Assembly (NCBI RefSeq): GCF_947490415.1
Contig: NZ_CANLGX010000006.1
Span: forward strand, 1-64,000
Direction: 5' to 3'
Source of the DNA: an uncultured Eudoraea sp.
Lineage (GTDB): Bacteria; Bacteroidota; Bacteroidia; Flavobacteriales; Flavobacteriaceae
DNA length: 64,000 nt
Shown here: piece after piece, positions 53,844 through 63,587 of the stretch
How the letters are laid out: each line of letters starts with the position of its first letter
Position numbering within the stretch: the stretch's first letter is position 1
Notes under the pieces: model-generated
The model's input: only the letters and a program-made list of their open reading frames with translations
Database searches by the model: none
Told to the model about the DNA's origin: nothing
Made by a program: the position numbers and the translations under genes

Positions 53844-55577
53844 TTATTTATCGTTGTTTAAAAACATTCTTGCCTGTCCTGCCCAATCATCTCTCTGTGC
53901 TCTGCCAGGGAATGCACCTGTAAGGGAATCAAGCAAATCATATTCTTTTTGGGTCATTTTACTCACTTGTAAAAAGCTGAAAATTCCCAATTTGTTTAGG
54001 GTCTTTTCCATTAAAGGACCAATCCCCTTTACTTTCTTAAGATCGTCTGGATCCTGAGTTCCCGAATCAAAACTACCTAGTGCACTAAGTAAACTTTCTC
54101 CTTGATTTGATTCTGAAGAGACTTCAGCCTCCGGATTATTATTAATAATGGTTTCTCTTACAATACCATTTTTACTTATTGTATATAATGGTTTACCTGC
54201 ATCTCGAAGGGCTTTATAACGGGCTCCTGACGATTTTAATATTGATTTTACCTCAGCCTGTGCAATTACCGGGAAGGTTCTTGAATATAGTAAAAAGAGT
54301 ACAAAGAAGAATCCTATTGTTCCTATGAAAATTCCAATATCTACAAAAGTTGGTGAGAACATGGTCCATGAAGAGGGCAAATAATCACGATGTAATGAGG
54401 TAACTATGATCACAAATCTTTCAAACCACATACCTACATTTACTACAATAGAAATAATAAATGAAATTACTATACTGGTCCTGATTTTCTTGAACCACAT
54501 AATTTGTGGTGAAACAACATTACAGCTCATCATTAAAAGATAGGCCCACCAATACGGTCCTGTTGCTCTGTTTAGAAAAGCATATTGTTCGTATTCCACT
54601 CCCGAATACCAGGCAATAAAAAGCTCTGTGATATAAGCACATCCTACAATAGAGCCAGTAATCATGATCACTATATTCATCAGTTCAATATGCTGAACCG
54701 TAATATAATCCTCAAGATGACTTACTTTTCTCATGATAATTAACAGCGTTTGAACCATGGCAAACCCTGAGAAAATAGCCCCGGCAACAAAGTAAGGCGG
54801 GAAAATGGTGGTATGCCATCCCGGAATAACTGAAGTGGCAAAATCAAAAGATACTATGGTATGTACTGAAAGTACCAGCGGTGTTGCCAAACCAGCGAGA
54901 ACAAGGGAAACTTCTTCAAAACGTTGCCAATCCTTTGCACGACCTGTCCACCCGAAGCTTACCAGACCGTAAATTTTCTTTTGAAAAGGCTTAACGGCCC
55001 TATCCCGGATCATACCGAAATCAGGAAGTAATCCTGTCCACCAGAAAACCAATGAAACAGACAAATACGTTGATATCGCAAAAACATCCCATAACAGGGG
55101 AGAGTTAAAATTAACCCATAGTGAACCAAATTGGTTAGGAATAGGCACCACCCAATATGCCAACCAAGGTCTACCCATATGAATTATTGGAAACAAACCC
55201 GCCTGGATTACAGAAAATATGGTCATGGCCTCCGCAGATCGGTTAATCGCCATTCTCCATTTTTGTCGGAATAATAATAGAACCGCAGAAATCAGGGTTC
55301 CTGCATGACCAATACCAACCCACCAAACAAAGTTTGTAATATCCCACGCCCAGTTTACTGTTTTATTCAGTCCCCAGGTTCCAATACCTGTAGAAATTGT
55401 ATAAATTATAGCACCTACGCCCCAAAGGAGTGCTGCCAATGCAATGGAAAAAACAATCCACCACTGTGTGTTAGCCCGTCCTTCAACCGGAGCTGCAATA
55501 TCTACCGATACATCATGGTAGCCTTTGTCCCCAAGGACTAAGGGTTTACGTATTGGTGCTTCGTAATGCGACGCCAT
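53844..55577 (-). CDS. actC: Alternative complex III subunit ActC with C-terminal helix-hairpin-helix tail
   Basis: 577 residues. Residues 1-440 are an NrfD/PsrC-like membrane protein with about ten helices (WWVGIGHAGTLISAVLLLFRQ; FVIIVTSLHRDYLPSSW), the probable quinol-oxidising part. The remaining 130 residues are soluble and end in a helix-hairpin-helix-like domain (DLKKVKGIGPLMEKTLNKLGIFSFLQVSKMTQ, about 515-577). Standard ActC lacks such a tail; similar HhH segments appear as tails in other proteins and DNA-linked proteins. The tail would face the cytoplasm or periplasm depending on helix number; its role is unknown. Confidence 0.93.
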   Translation of the reverse strand: MASHYEAPIRKPLVLGDKGYHDVSVDIAAPVEGRANTQWWIVFSIALAALLWGVGAIIYTISTGIGTWGLNKTVNWAWDITNFVWWVGIGHAGTLISAVLLLFRQKWRMAINRSAEAMTIFSVIQAGLFPIIHMGRPWLAYWVVPIPNQFGSLWVNFNSPLLWDVFAISTYLSVSLVFWWTGLLPDFGMIRDRAVKPFQKKIYGLVSFGWTGRAKDWQRFEEVSLVLAGLATPLVLSVHTIVSFDFATSVIPGWHTTIFPPYFVAGAIFSGFAMVQTLLIIMRKVSHLEDYITVQHIELMNIVIMITGSIVGCAYITELFIAWYSGVEYEQYAFLNRATGPYWWAYLLMMSCNVVSPQIMWFKKIRTSIVISFIISIVVNVGMWFERFVIIVTSLHRDYLPSSWTMFSPTFVDIGIFIGTIGFFFVLFLLYSRTFPVIAQAEVKSILKSSGARYKALRDAGKPLYTISKNGIVRETIINNNPEAEVSSESNQGESLLSALGSFDSGTQDPDDLKKVKGIGPLMEKTLNKLGIFSFLQVSKMTQKEYDLLDSLTGAFPGRAQRDDWAGQARMFLNNDK

Positions 55578-55612
55578 ATAGTTCTATTATAGTTGTATTC
55601 TTTCTTTATTGA

Positions 55613-58600
55613 TTATGCTTCATTTGTGTTTCTCACTTTTACCTGATAAAACACATTCGGTTTTGTTCCTACACTCTCTAATAAGTGGTACATCCTGTCA
55701 TCTTTCTTTAATTCTGTTACTTGGCTTTCTTCATCATTTGAATCCCCAAACACTATTGCCCCATTGCTACAAGCATTGGAACAAGCAGTCTGAAACTCGC
55801 CATCTACAATTACTCTTCCTTCACGTTTTGCATCAAGAATGGTCTTTTGGGTCATTTGTATACAAAGAGAACACTTCTCAATTACCCCTCTCGAACGTAC
55901 GGTAACATCAGGGTTAATTACCATTTTACCAAGATCGTTATTGAAATGGTAATCAAATTCTTCATTATTATTTAAAAGGAACCAGTTAAACCTCCTCACT
56001 TTATAAGGACAGTTGTTGGCACAATATCTGGTACCCACACATCGGTTATAAGCCATATGATTCTGGCCCTGACGACTATGTGAAGTTGCCGCTACCGGAC
56101 ATACGGTCTCGCAAGGTGCATGGTTACAATGCTGACACATGACAGGTTGAAATGCAACCTGTGGATTGACTGCCGCCTGCTCCATTTCTTCAAAGCCCGA
56201 CTTTGTCTGTGAAGCTCCTGAAAATTCATCTTTTTTGGTATTGTCCTGATCAAAAGTATCTTCTGAGGAATAATATCTGTCTATTCGCAACCAATGCATA
56301 TCTCTCGATTTGCGAACCTCTTCTTTACCAACAACAGGCACATTATTCTCTGCGTGACAAGCAATAACACAAGCACCACAACCTGTACAGGCGTTCAAAT
56401 CTATAGACATATTAAAATGATGCCCTATAGACCTGTCAAAACTATCCCAAAGATCAACCGTTGTAGCAGGAACTTCCTGATGGTTCAATGATACCTGAGG
56501 TACATGATTCCACTCCGAATGATCTTTTGTATTAAATATCTCTAAGGTGGTCTCTTTTATGATATCACCTCTGCCCATAAGGGTATTATGAAGCTGAATA
56601 CATGCAAACTCATGCATTCCTGTTGCCTTTTCAAGAGTGACATTTTGAATGCTATTAAATCCCTGATATAGAGCATATGCATTAACCCCGGTCTGCATTT
56701 CAGTTTTCATACCTACCTGCCTGCCATAACCAAATGATAGACCCACAGTACCAGCTGCCTGACCTGGCTGAATGAGTACGGGAACATTTTCAAGTGCCAC
56801 GCCGTTAACCGTAAGTTTGGCATAACTTCCGTTCAAGCCGCCATTAGCCACATTTTCATTTATAAGTCCTAATGAGGAGGCATCTGCTCTGGATACGGTA
56901 ACATAATTATCCCATGAGACCCTGCTAATGGGGTCCGGAAATTCCTGCAACCAAGGATTATTGGCTTGCTTACCGTCACCCATTCCAATTTTTGGATAAA
57001 GGATCAGTTCCATTCCATCGGCCGATGCATTGGCCAGCGAACTTACCGCTGAAGAAATTGGAGCTATAGCTGTATTAGCTTCGGATTGTTGTTCCATTGT
57101 CTGATTACCAGACCTATTATTTGTAGCAGAAGTTCCTCCTTCAGTGTTTGATTCCAATACAAAAACACCATCATGAAGTGCTTTATTCCAAGAAGCATCT
57201 CCCAGAATACCGGAATTCCATGTCTCTTTAATGTAGTCGTAATAACTTAAATCACTACCCATCCATTGAAGGAGTGATTGCTGAAATTGCCTGGTGTCAA
57301 AAAGTTCCTTTATGGTAGGCTGTATCAGGCTGTAATATCCTTTTACAAGTTCAGCGTCCCCCCAGGATTCTAAAAAGTGGTTAGCTGCCGCTGTAAATTC
57401 TGTAATTTCCGTAGTCTCATTCCAATTTGTAGAGAAAGTGACCGATAAATCTACTTTTGCAACACCTTCAGAAAACTCAGTAGCATTAGGGAGCGTATAC
57501 ATAGGATTAACACCATCCATGATTAAAGCGCCCACTTTTCCGGAATTCATATCCTGAATGAGCTTATTAACAGCCTGGCTATTTCCCTGTCTGATATATC
57601 TTGGCACACTTGGGCTATAAGCAATACTGCCCAACATTTCATTTATTGACAAAGTAACTGCCTGAGCGTTTACATCATCCAATCCTGTTACGACAACTGC
57701 TTTATTTCCAGCCTTCCTTATTTCAGCAGCAACATCGTCAACCGCTTTGCTGATATTCTCGCTAAGATCAACATTAACCGAACTATTATTTAGTTTTCCA
57801 AATAAACTAGCGAGTGCCTTTTTCTGCTCCGACGGTTTAATTGCAATTCGCTTATCTGCATTTGCTCCGGTAAGAGACATATTGGATTCAAACTGAATAT
57901 GCCTGGACATTTTACCCTTTTTGGGAATTCGCCCTTTGGAATAGCCACTGTCATAACCTCCACCTTGCCAATCGGCCAGGAAATCTGCACCAAAAGAAAC
58001 AATGATATCAGCTTTTTCAAAATCATATGTCGGTAATGCCCTTTCTCCAAATTTAGCTTCAAATGCAGTTAAAGCCGCATCTTCGCTTATGGCATCATAG
58101 GCAATGTGATTTACATTCCCGTAAACTTCCTTAAACTCACTTATCAATTTTGAGGTAGATGGACTTGCATAAGTCTGAGTGAGCAATACTATTTGTTTCT
58201 CTGAGCCTTTTAATGCTTCCAGCTTATTTTTTACTGAAGTGTCTATTGCAGTCCACTCCGCAGGTTCTCCATTTGCTAATGGACCCTGTAATCTCGTGCT
58301 GTCATATAAAGAAAGAACAGATGCTTGTATTCTGGCATTGCTATTACCATTGGTTTTTGCATCCTTATTATTTTCCACTTTAATTGGTCTGCCTTCACGT
58401 GTTTTTATCAGTATACTGGCAAAATCATAGCCATCAGCTATAGTGGTCGCATAATAATTTGCGATACCCGGTATTATTTGTTCAGGCTTAATAACATAAG
58501 GTATAGACTTTCTCACCGGACCTTCACAAGCTGCCAAAGAAGCTGCAGCGGTGCTAAATCCCACATATTTTAGAAAATCGCGCCTATTTGTTGTACTGGC

Positions 58601-58735
58601 AGACAAATTCTCCTTATCTCCTAAAAATTCATCAACTGGTATTTCTTCCGGAAATTCGTTTTGTCGCAGCGTCTCCACAATGGAATCGTTGGGATTTAAC
58701 TCCGCTTCGCTTTTCCAATACTTTTTTGATGCCAT
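55613..58735 (-). CDS. actB: Alternative complex III iron-sulfur/molybdopterin-like subunit ActB
   Basis: 1040 residues. It starts with a Tat-like signal (TNRRDFLKYVGFSTAAASLAAC) ending in a lipobox-like Cys. The B1 part (about 80-720) resembles a molybdopterin oxidoreductase, but in ACIII it holds no molybdenum. The B2 part (about 760-1000) has four Fe-S motifs: CTGCGACVIACHAEN, CQHCNHAPCETVC, CVGTRYCANNCPY and CSLCIQMTQ with CSNACSNGA. It carries electrons from the quinol subunits to ActA. 34 bp after actA and 35 bp before actC. Confidence 0.96.
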   Translation of the reverse strand: MASKKYWKSEAELNPNDSIVETLRQNEFPEEIPVDEFLGDKENLSASTTNRRDFLKYVGFSTAAASLAACEGPVRKSIPYVIKPEQIIPGIANYYATTIADGYDFASILIKTREGRPIKVENNKDAKTNGNSNARIQASVLSLYDSTRLQGPLANGEPAEWTAIDTSVKNKLEALKGSEKQIVLLTQTYASPSTSKLISEFKEVYGNVNHIAYDAISEDAALTAFEAKFGERALPTYDFEKADIIVSFGADFLADWQGGGYDSGYSKGRIPKKGKMSRHIQFESNMSLTGANADKRIAIKPSEQKKALASLFGKLNNSSVNVDLSENISKAVDDVAAEIRKAGNKAVVVTGLDDVNAQAVTLSINEMLGSIAYSPSVPRYIRQGNSQAVNKLIQDMNSGKVGALIMDGVNPMYTLPNATEFSEGVAKVDLSVTFSTNWNETTEITEFTAAANHFLESWGDAELVKGYYSLIQPTIKELFDTRQFQQSLLQWMGSDLSYYDYIKETWNSGILGDASWNKALHDGVFVLESNTEGGTSATNNRSGNQTMEQQSEANTAIAPISSAVSSLANASADGMELILYPKIGMGDGKQANNPWLQEFPDPISRVSWDNYVTVSRADASSLGLINENVANGGLNGSYAKLTVNGVALENVPVLIQPGQAAGTVGLSFGYGRQVGMKTEMQTGVNAYALYQGFNSIQNVTLEKATGMHEFACIQLHNTLMGRGDIIKETTLEIFNTKDHSEWNHVPQVSLNHQEVPATTVDLWDSFDRSIGHHFNMSIDLNACTGCGACVIACHAENNVPVVGKEEVRKSRDMHWLRIDRYYSSEDTFDQDNTKKDEFSGASQTKSGFEEMEQAAVNPQVAFQPVMCQHCNHAPCETVCPVAATSHSRQGQNHMAYNRCVGTRYCANNCPYKVRRFNWFLLNNNEEFDYHFNNDLGKMVINPDVTVRSRGVIEKCSLCIQMTQKTILDAKREGRVIVDGEFQTACSNACSNGAIVFGDSNDEESQVTELKKDDRMYHLLESVGTKPNVFYQVKVRNTNEA

Positions 58736-58768
58736 ATTATATATCTGTAATTAGATGCTTATTTTTTT

Positions 58769-60157
58769 CTAATAGTGACACTTGCCACATTCCAAACCGC
58801 CCATTTGAGCAGCGGTAAGATTTTCAACGCCATATTTTTTGGATAATTCTTCATGTATTTTGGCATAGTAAGCGTTATCCTCTACCTTAACATTTGTTTC
58901 TCTATGGCAATTAATACACCATCCCATTGTCAATGACGAATATTGGTACATGATTTCCATTTCCTCTACGGGGCCATGACAGGTTTGACATTCAATACCT
59001 GCAACGGAAACGTGTTGCGAGTGATTAAAGTAAGCTAAGTCCGGAAGATTATGAATCCTAACCCATTCTACTGGCTGACTCTCACCTGTATATTTTTGAT
59101 TCTCTTCATCCCAACCAACAGCTTTATACAACTTCTTAATTTCCCCGGTATAAAATTCATTAGTATACCCGTTAGCCAAATCTTCAGGACTTGGACCTTC
59201 AGGGTTCCCTTTGTATTCATAAATGGATTTATGACAATTCATACATACATTTAAAGAGGGGATTCCTGAATGTTTAGATACCCTAGCCGATGAATGACAA
59301 TATTTACATTCAATTTTGTTATCTCCAGCATGCACCTTATGCGAGTAATGGATGGGTTGAATTGGCGCGTAACCCTGGTCTATACCCACCTGCATCATCC
59401 AACCATATGCAAAATATGCACTCGCCAATAACAGGAAAATGGAAGATACGAGTACCAGGAATTGGTTATGTGCAAATGCCTTCCATAATGGAGTTCGTTT
59501 AACAGCTTTATCTTTTTCCATTACAACTCCGTTAGCCTCGGCTATGCGTTGCAAAGTATTGTTGACTAAAAACAGCATCATCACCAGTAAGGCAAAAACC
59601 ATTACAAGTGCTCCCAAAATAATTTCATTGGTAATCCCCGAAGAATCACCCCCTCCCTCGCTTGCAGCCGTTGTTGCAGCCGCTGCAACCGGTGCTGGAG
59701 GTGTAGCAGCAGTATAAGCCAAAATATTATCAATATCTGCATTTGAAAGCGTAGGAAAAGCAGTCATCGCAGCCTGATTGTATTCGGCATACACCTTATT
59801 TGCATATGCATCCCCGGAACTAATCATACCGGCGCTATTCTTAATCCAGGTATATAACCATTCCCTGTCCAATCCTTCATCTTCAGCGAGTCTGGTTTCG
59901 ACATTAGCTAATGCCGGCCCCGTCATTTTTCGATTTAACGCATGACAAGCCGCACAATTCTGATTAAATAATTGTTTCCCTTTCGCAGCATCGCCAGAGT
60001 CTGAACCAGCCTGCTCAGCGGCAACTTCAGTAGCGGCTGCAGCATTTTGTTCCGGGCTTTCTTCCTGGGCAAAAAGAGAATTTGAAAAGAGTAGATAAAC
60101 TACTAAAGCAAAAGCAAAAAGTTTAGAAATCTGATGGCGGTACAAAACCTTTTTCAT
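58769..60157 (-). CDS. actA: Alternative complex III multiheme cytochrome ActA with fused cytochrome c domain
   Basis: 462 residues with six CxxCH motifs. The first, CAACH (about 70), belongs to a class I cytochrome c domain at the N-terminus (QLFNQNCAACHALNRKMTGPALANVE). Then comes an Ala/Thr-rich linker, two membrane helices (about 178-200 and 228-250) and a cytochrome c3-like block with CKYCH, CMNCH, CQTCH, CINCH and CGKCH (the last next to the C-terminus). Typical ActA is pentaheme; here the extra cytochrome domain gives six. First gene of the act-cta operon. A -7 box lies at 60245-60252. Confidence 0.94.
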   Translation of the reverse strand: MKKVLYRHQISKLFAFALVVYLLFSNSLFAQEESPEQNAAAATEVAAEQAGSDSGDAAKGKQLFNQNCAACHALNRKMTGPALANVETRLAEDEGLDREWLYTWIKNSAGMISSGDAYANKVYAEYNQAAMTAFPTLSNADIDNILAYTAATPPAPVAAAATTAASEGGGDSSGITNEIILGALVMVFALLVMMLFLVNNTLQRIAEANGVVMEKDKAVKRTPLWKAFAHNQFLVLVSSIFLLLASAYFAYGWMMQVGIDQGYAPIQPIHYSHKVHAGDNKIECKYCHSSARVSKHSGIPSLNVCMNCHKSIYEYKGNPEGPSPEDLANGYTNEFYTGEIKKLYKAVGWDEENQKYTGESQPVEWVRIHNLPDLAYFNHSQHVSVAGIECQTCHGPVEEMEIMYQYSSLTMGWCINCHRETNVKVEDNAYYAKIHEELSKKYGVENLTAAQMGGLECGKCHY

Positions 60158-60244
60158 ATTTAAAATATTTCTATCTTAATTCTGGCACGATAATTACTAC
60201 TATAATAAGTCAAAAAGGTAATTTATCGCCGCTCAAATTGACGA

Positions 60245-60252
60245 CAAAAATA
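60245..60252 (-). promoter_or_regulatory. Candidate -7 box for the ACIII-oxidase operon
   Basis: Minus strand TATTTTTG matches TAnnTTTG exactly, 87 bp before the actA ATG, implying a leader of about 80 nt. No -33 TTG lies within 17-23 bp. Confidence 0.4.
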
Positions 60253-60330
60253 AGACTTTGACTTTATTTGAGAAATGTTAAGGGTTTTATAATTTATAAT
60301 TTATATTGATTCTAAATAAGCATGAAAACT

Positions 60331-60359
60331 TTTGTTTAACCTTCAATAAATTACTTTTG
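60331..60359 (+). promoter_or_regulatory. Promoter of the SPOR-protein gene
   Basis: TTTG (60331-60334), 17-bp spacer and TACTTTTG (60352-60359) match TTG-N17-23-TAnnTTTG. It lies 33 bp before the ATG at 60393 and rules against the upstream in-frame ATG at 60306. Confidence 0.65.
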
Positions 60360-60392
60360 CATTTTATGTTTGATCTCTTTAAAATTAATATC

Positions 60393-60764
60393 ATGAAAAA
60401 AGCAATCCTATCAGTCATACTAGGTGGATTCATTACTTGCGGAATGGCACAAAGCGGGAAAATAAACATTGAACAAGACGCTAATATTACCCGCCTTCTG
60501 GAAGTATATAAAATTAGTAATTCAAAATCTAATTTCTTTACAATTCAGGTTGGCTTTGGCTCTTATTCCAAGGCAGAGGAACTTAAACAGCAGGTAGATA
60601 TTGATTTTCCCGACTTAAAATCAAAAATAATTTTTGATTCTCCTACGTACAGAGTTCAGATTGGTCAGTTTAAATCTAAATTGGATGCGGAACGCAAATT
60701 TAAAGAGGTTCGCATAAAATATCCTGAATCGCTTTTATTAAAACCAGAAAAAACGACCAAATAG
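60393..60764 (+). CDS. Small exported SPOR-domain protein
   Basis: 123 residues: signal peptide (MKKAILSVILGGFITCGMAQ) and a C-terminal SPOR domain (about 45-118, FTIQVGFGSYSKAEELKQQV ... YRVQIGQFKSKLDAERKF). SPOR domains bind denuded peptidoglycan glycan strands, often at division sites. It is almost only a SPOR domain with a short spacer and has no membrane anchor, so it should be periplasmic. Its last codons form the first arm of the terminator. Confidence 0.88.
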   Translation: MKKAILSVILGGFITCGMAQSGKINIEQDANITRLLEVYKISNSKSNFFTIQVGFGSYSKAEELKQQVDIDFPDLKSKIIFDSPTYRVQIGQFKSKLDAERKFKEVRIKYPESLLLKPEKTTK

Positions 60765-60772
60765 GTCGTTTT
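60750..60772. terminator. Bidirectional terminator overlapping the SPOR-gene stop
   Basis: AAAACGACC / GGTCGTTTT with a 5-nt loop, flanked by T runs on both strands. The first arm and loop contain the last codons and the stop codon of the SPOR gene; the other strand serves infB. Confidence 0.8.
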
Positions 60773-60851
60773 TTATTTTATTGTCATCTAAGTCTATCTG
60801 AGGACTACTATTTCGTTTCGCGGTACTTCCAAAATTTTTCCAAATTTCAGA

Positions 60852-63545
60852 TCAAAGCTTTTTCTTTACCGCAACTTCCTGGAAGGCCTCCACAATATCC
60901 CCTTCTTTTATATCATTATAATTCTTAACCTGAAGTCCACAATCATAGCCCTTGGCCACTTCTTTAACATCATCCTTAAACCTTTTTAAAGATGATAGTT
61001 CTCCAGTAAAAATTACCACACCATCCCTAATAAGACGAATACTCGAGTTTCTAAAGATTTTTCCAGTGGTTACCATACAGCCGGCGATTGTGCCTACTTT
61101 AGATATTTTAAAGGTCTCTCTAATTTCAGCCGTACCCGTAATCTCTTCTTTCATCACCGGAGACAGCATGCCTTCCATTGCATCCTTAAGATCATTAATG
61201 GCATCATAAATAATAGAATACATCCTAATATCGATCTCCTCTTTATCCGCAATATCCCGGGCATTGCCCATTGGCCTAACATTAAACCCAATAACAATGG
61301 CATCAGATGCCGAAGCCAATAATACATCAGATTCTGTGATTGCACCTACTCCTTTATGAATAATATTGACTTGTATTTCATCGGTTGACAATTTCTGGAA
61401 GGAATCCGTTAAAGCCTCTACAGAACCATCCACGTCACCTTTTAGAATAATATTCAACTCTTTAAATTCGCCTAATGCGATTCGTCTGCCAATTTCATCG
61501 AGCGTAATATGCCGTTGTGTCCTTACAGATTGTTCGCGTTGTAACTGACTCCTTTTGGAAGCAATTTGTTTTGCTTCTTTTTCATCTTCAAGCACATTGA
61601 ATTTATCCCCGGCCTGAGGCGCACCGTCTAATCCCAAAATTGAAATTGGTGTAGATGGACCCGCTTTTTTAACAATCTTGCCACGTTCATCCTGCATTGC
61701 CTTAATCTTGCCACTGCATGTTCCCGCCAAAACGTAATCACCTATTTCCAAAGTACCTCCCTGCACCAAAATAGTGGAGACATATCCTCTTCCTTTATCA
61801 AGAAATGCCTCTACCACAGTACCAGAAGCTAATCTGTCGGGATTAGCTTTTAATTCCAAAAGTTCTGCTTCTAAAAGTACTTTTTCTAAAAGTTCCTTTA
61901 CCCCATCTCCGGTTTTTGCCGAGATATCATGAGATTGAATTTTTCCGCCCCAATCCTCTACAAGTAAATTCATAGCGGCCAAACCTTCTTTAATCTTTTC
62001 AGGATTTGCTGTAGGTCTGTCTATTTTATTAATCGCAAAAACTATAGGAACTCCAGCGGCCTGTGCGTGACTAATGGCTTCCTTGGTTTGAGGCATAATA
62101 TCATCATCTGCAGCAATTACAATTATGGCAATATCCGTTACCTGTGCTCCCCGTGCACGCATAGCAGTAAATGCTTCGTGACCCGGTGTATCTAAAAAGG
62201 TAATTCTTTGCCCCCCAGATAAGGTAACGCCATAAGCACCTATATGCTGTGTAATTCCTCCACTCTCCCCTGCAATTACGTTTTCCTCACGAATGTAATC
62301 CAATAATGAGGTTTTACCATGATCTACATGACCCATTACAGTAACAATAGGGGCCCTGGGCTTTAAATCCTCTGGTGCATCTACTTCTTCCTCAATCGAT
62401 TCTTCAAGGTCTGCCGTAATAAATTCAACTTCATAACCAAATTCTTCTGCAACAATAGAGAGAGTTTCAGCATCCAGTCTTTGATTCATGGTAACCATAA
62501 TCCCAAGAGACATACAAGCAGAGATTATCTCAGTAGAAGCAACATCCATCATCGTAGCAACTTCTCCAACAGTCACAAATTCAGTAACCTTAAGTATTTT
62601 GCTTTCCAACTCTTGTTGTTCCAGATCCTTCTCCGTCTGTTGTCTGTGCTGGTCTCTCTTATCTCTCCTATATTTTGCTCCTTTTCCTTTTTTGGATTTA
62701 CCCTGAAGTTTTTCAAGAGTCTCACGCACTTGTTTTTGTACTTCTTCTTCCGTTGGCTCAGCCTTTGGAGTAGAGGCAAAACGCTGTCCCTTTTTAACAG
62801 TAGTTCTCGCTCTGCCAGCACCTGGCGCACCATTATTACTAATAATCCTCTTCCTTCTTTTTGGCTTTGCTGTTTCGGAAGGTGCCTTTACAGGTTCTTT
62901 CTTTTTCTTAGGCTTATCAAACTTAGAGAGATCAATTTTATCTCCCATAATTTTAGGCCCGGAAAGCTTTTTATACTTTGTGGCAATAGAGCTGGGCTCC
63001 TCTGGCTTTTCCTCCTCCGGAGCTTTCTCCTCAACCTTCTTTATCTCTGGTGCGGTTTCAGGTTTTATTTCCTCTTTTACTTCTTTAACTGGTACTTCTT
63101 CCTTTACCTCAGCAATTACCTCTTCCTTTGGGGCTGGTTTCTCTTCAACCTTCTTAGGTTCAGGCTTAACTTTCTTCTTGGGGGTTAGATCAATTTTACC
63201 TACTTGTTTCGGTCCGGAAAGTTCAACCCTTGCCTTCACTACTTCCCTTGAAGCAGCTCTTTTTTCTCTTTCCAGTCTTTTTTCTTCCTGCTCCTGCTCC
63301 AGCTGCAGTCTTATAGCTTCTTTTTCCTTTCGTTTCTCCTCACCAACTTCCTGGGATGCAACTTTCTTGCTCATATCCGTCTGGAATTCGTCTAAAAGAA
63401 CCTGATGTATGTCTTCAGAAATCTTTGTGGTAGGTCTTGCCTCCACCTTGTGTCCTTTAGACGCAAGATATTCCACCGCTCTATCCAAAGAAATGTTAAG
63501 TTCTCTCAAGACTTTATTAAGCCTTATTGTTGCATTGTCTGCCAT
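60852..63545 (-). CDS. infB: Translation initiation factor IF-2
   Basis: 897 residues. An N-terminal helix domain ([21 protein letters not shown]), a long charged linker rich in Lys, Glu and Pro (about 60-300), a second IF2_N-like segment (about 310-370), the GTPase with G1 GHVDHGKT, G2-region [20 protein letters not shown], then domains II-IV. It brings initiator tRNA to the 30S subunit. It follows nusA by 42 bp, as in the common nusA-infB operon. Confidence 0.97.
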   Translation of the reverse strand: MADNATIRLNKVLRELNISLDRAVEYLASKGHKVEARPTTKISEDIHQVLLDEFQTDMSKKVASQEVGEEKRKEKEAIRLQLEQEQEEKRLEREKRAASREVVKARVELSGPKQVGKIDLTPKKKVKPEPKKVEEKPAPKEEVIAEVKEEVPVKEVKEEIKPETAPEIKKVEEKAPEEEKPEEPSSIATKYKKLSGPKIMGDKIDLSKFDKPKKKKEPVKAPSETAKPKRRKRIISNNGAPGAGRARTTVKKGQRFASTPKAEPTEEEVQKQVRETLEKLQGKSKKGKGAKYRRDKRDQHRQQTEKDLEQQELESKILKVTEFVTVGEVATMMDVASTEIISACMSLGIMVTMNQRLDAETLSIVAEEFGYEVEFITADLEESIEEEVDAPEDLKPRAPIVTVMGHVDHGKTSLLDYIREENVIAGESGGITQHIGAYGVTLSGGQRITFLDTPGHEAFTAMRARGAQVTDIAIIVIAADDDIMPQTKEAISHAQAAGVPIVFAINKIDRPTANPEKIKEGLAAMNLLVEDWGGKIQSHDISAKTGDGVKELLEKVLLEAELLELKANPDRLASGTVVEAFLDKGRGYVSTILVQGGTLEIGDYVLAGTCSGKIKAMQDERGKIVKKAGPSTPISILGLDGAPQAGDKFNVLEDEKEAKQIASKRSQLQREQSVRTQRHITLDEIGRRIALGEFKELNIILKGDVDGSVEALTDSFQKLSTDEIQVNIIHKGVGAITESDVLLASASDAIVIGFNVRPMGNARDIADKEEIDIRMYSIIYDAINDLKDAMEGMLSPVMKEEITGTAEIRETFKISKVGTIAGCMVTTGKIFRNSSIRLIRDGVVIFTGELSSLKRFKDDVKEVAKGYDCGLQVKNYNDIKEGDIVEAFQEVAVKKKL

Positions 63546-63587
63546 AAATACTGTTTACTCTCTACTTTTAAGTTGCTAATATATAGC

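Noticed and set aside
60306-60392. N-terminal extension of the SPOR protein
   Set aside because: It contains the promoter, and the signal peptide begins at MKKAIL.
62481-63188. Long open frame of 235 codons on the plus strand inside infB
   Set aside because: It is antisense to the charged linker of IF-2 and its Leu/Phe/Arg-rich, low-complexity translation is what a reverse complement of Lys/Glu/Pro codons gives. No family signature.
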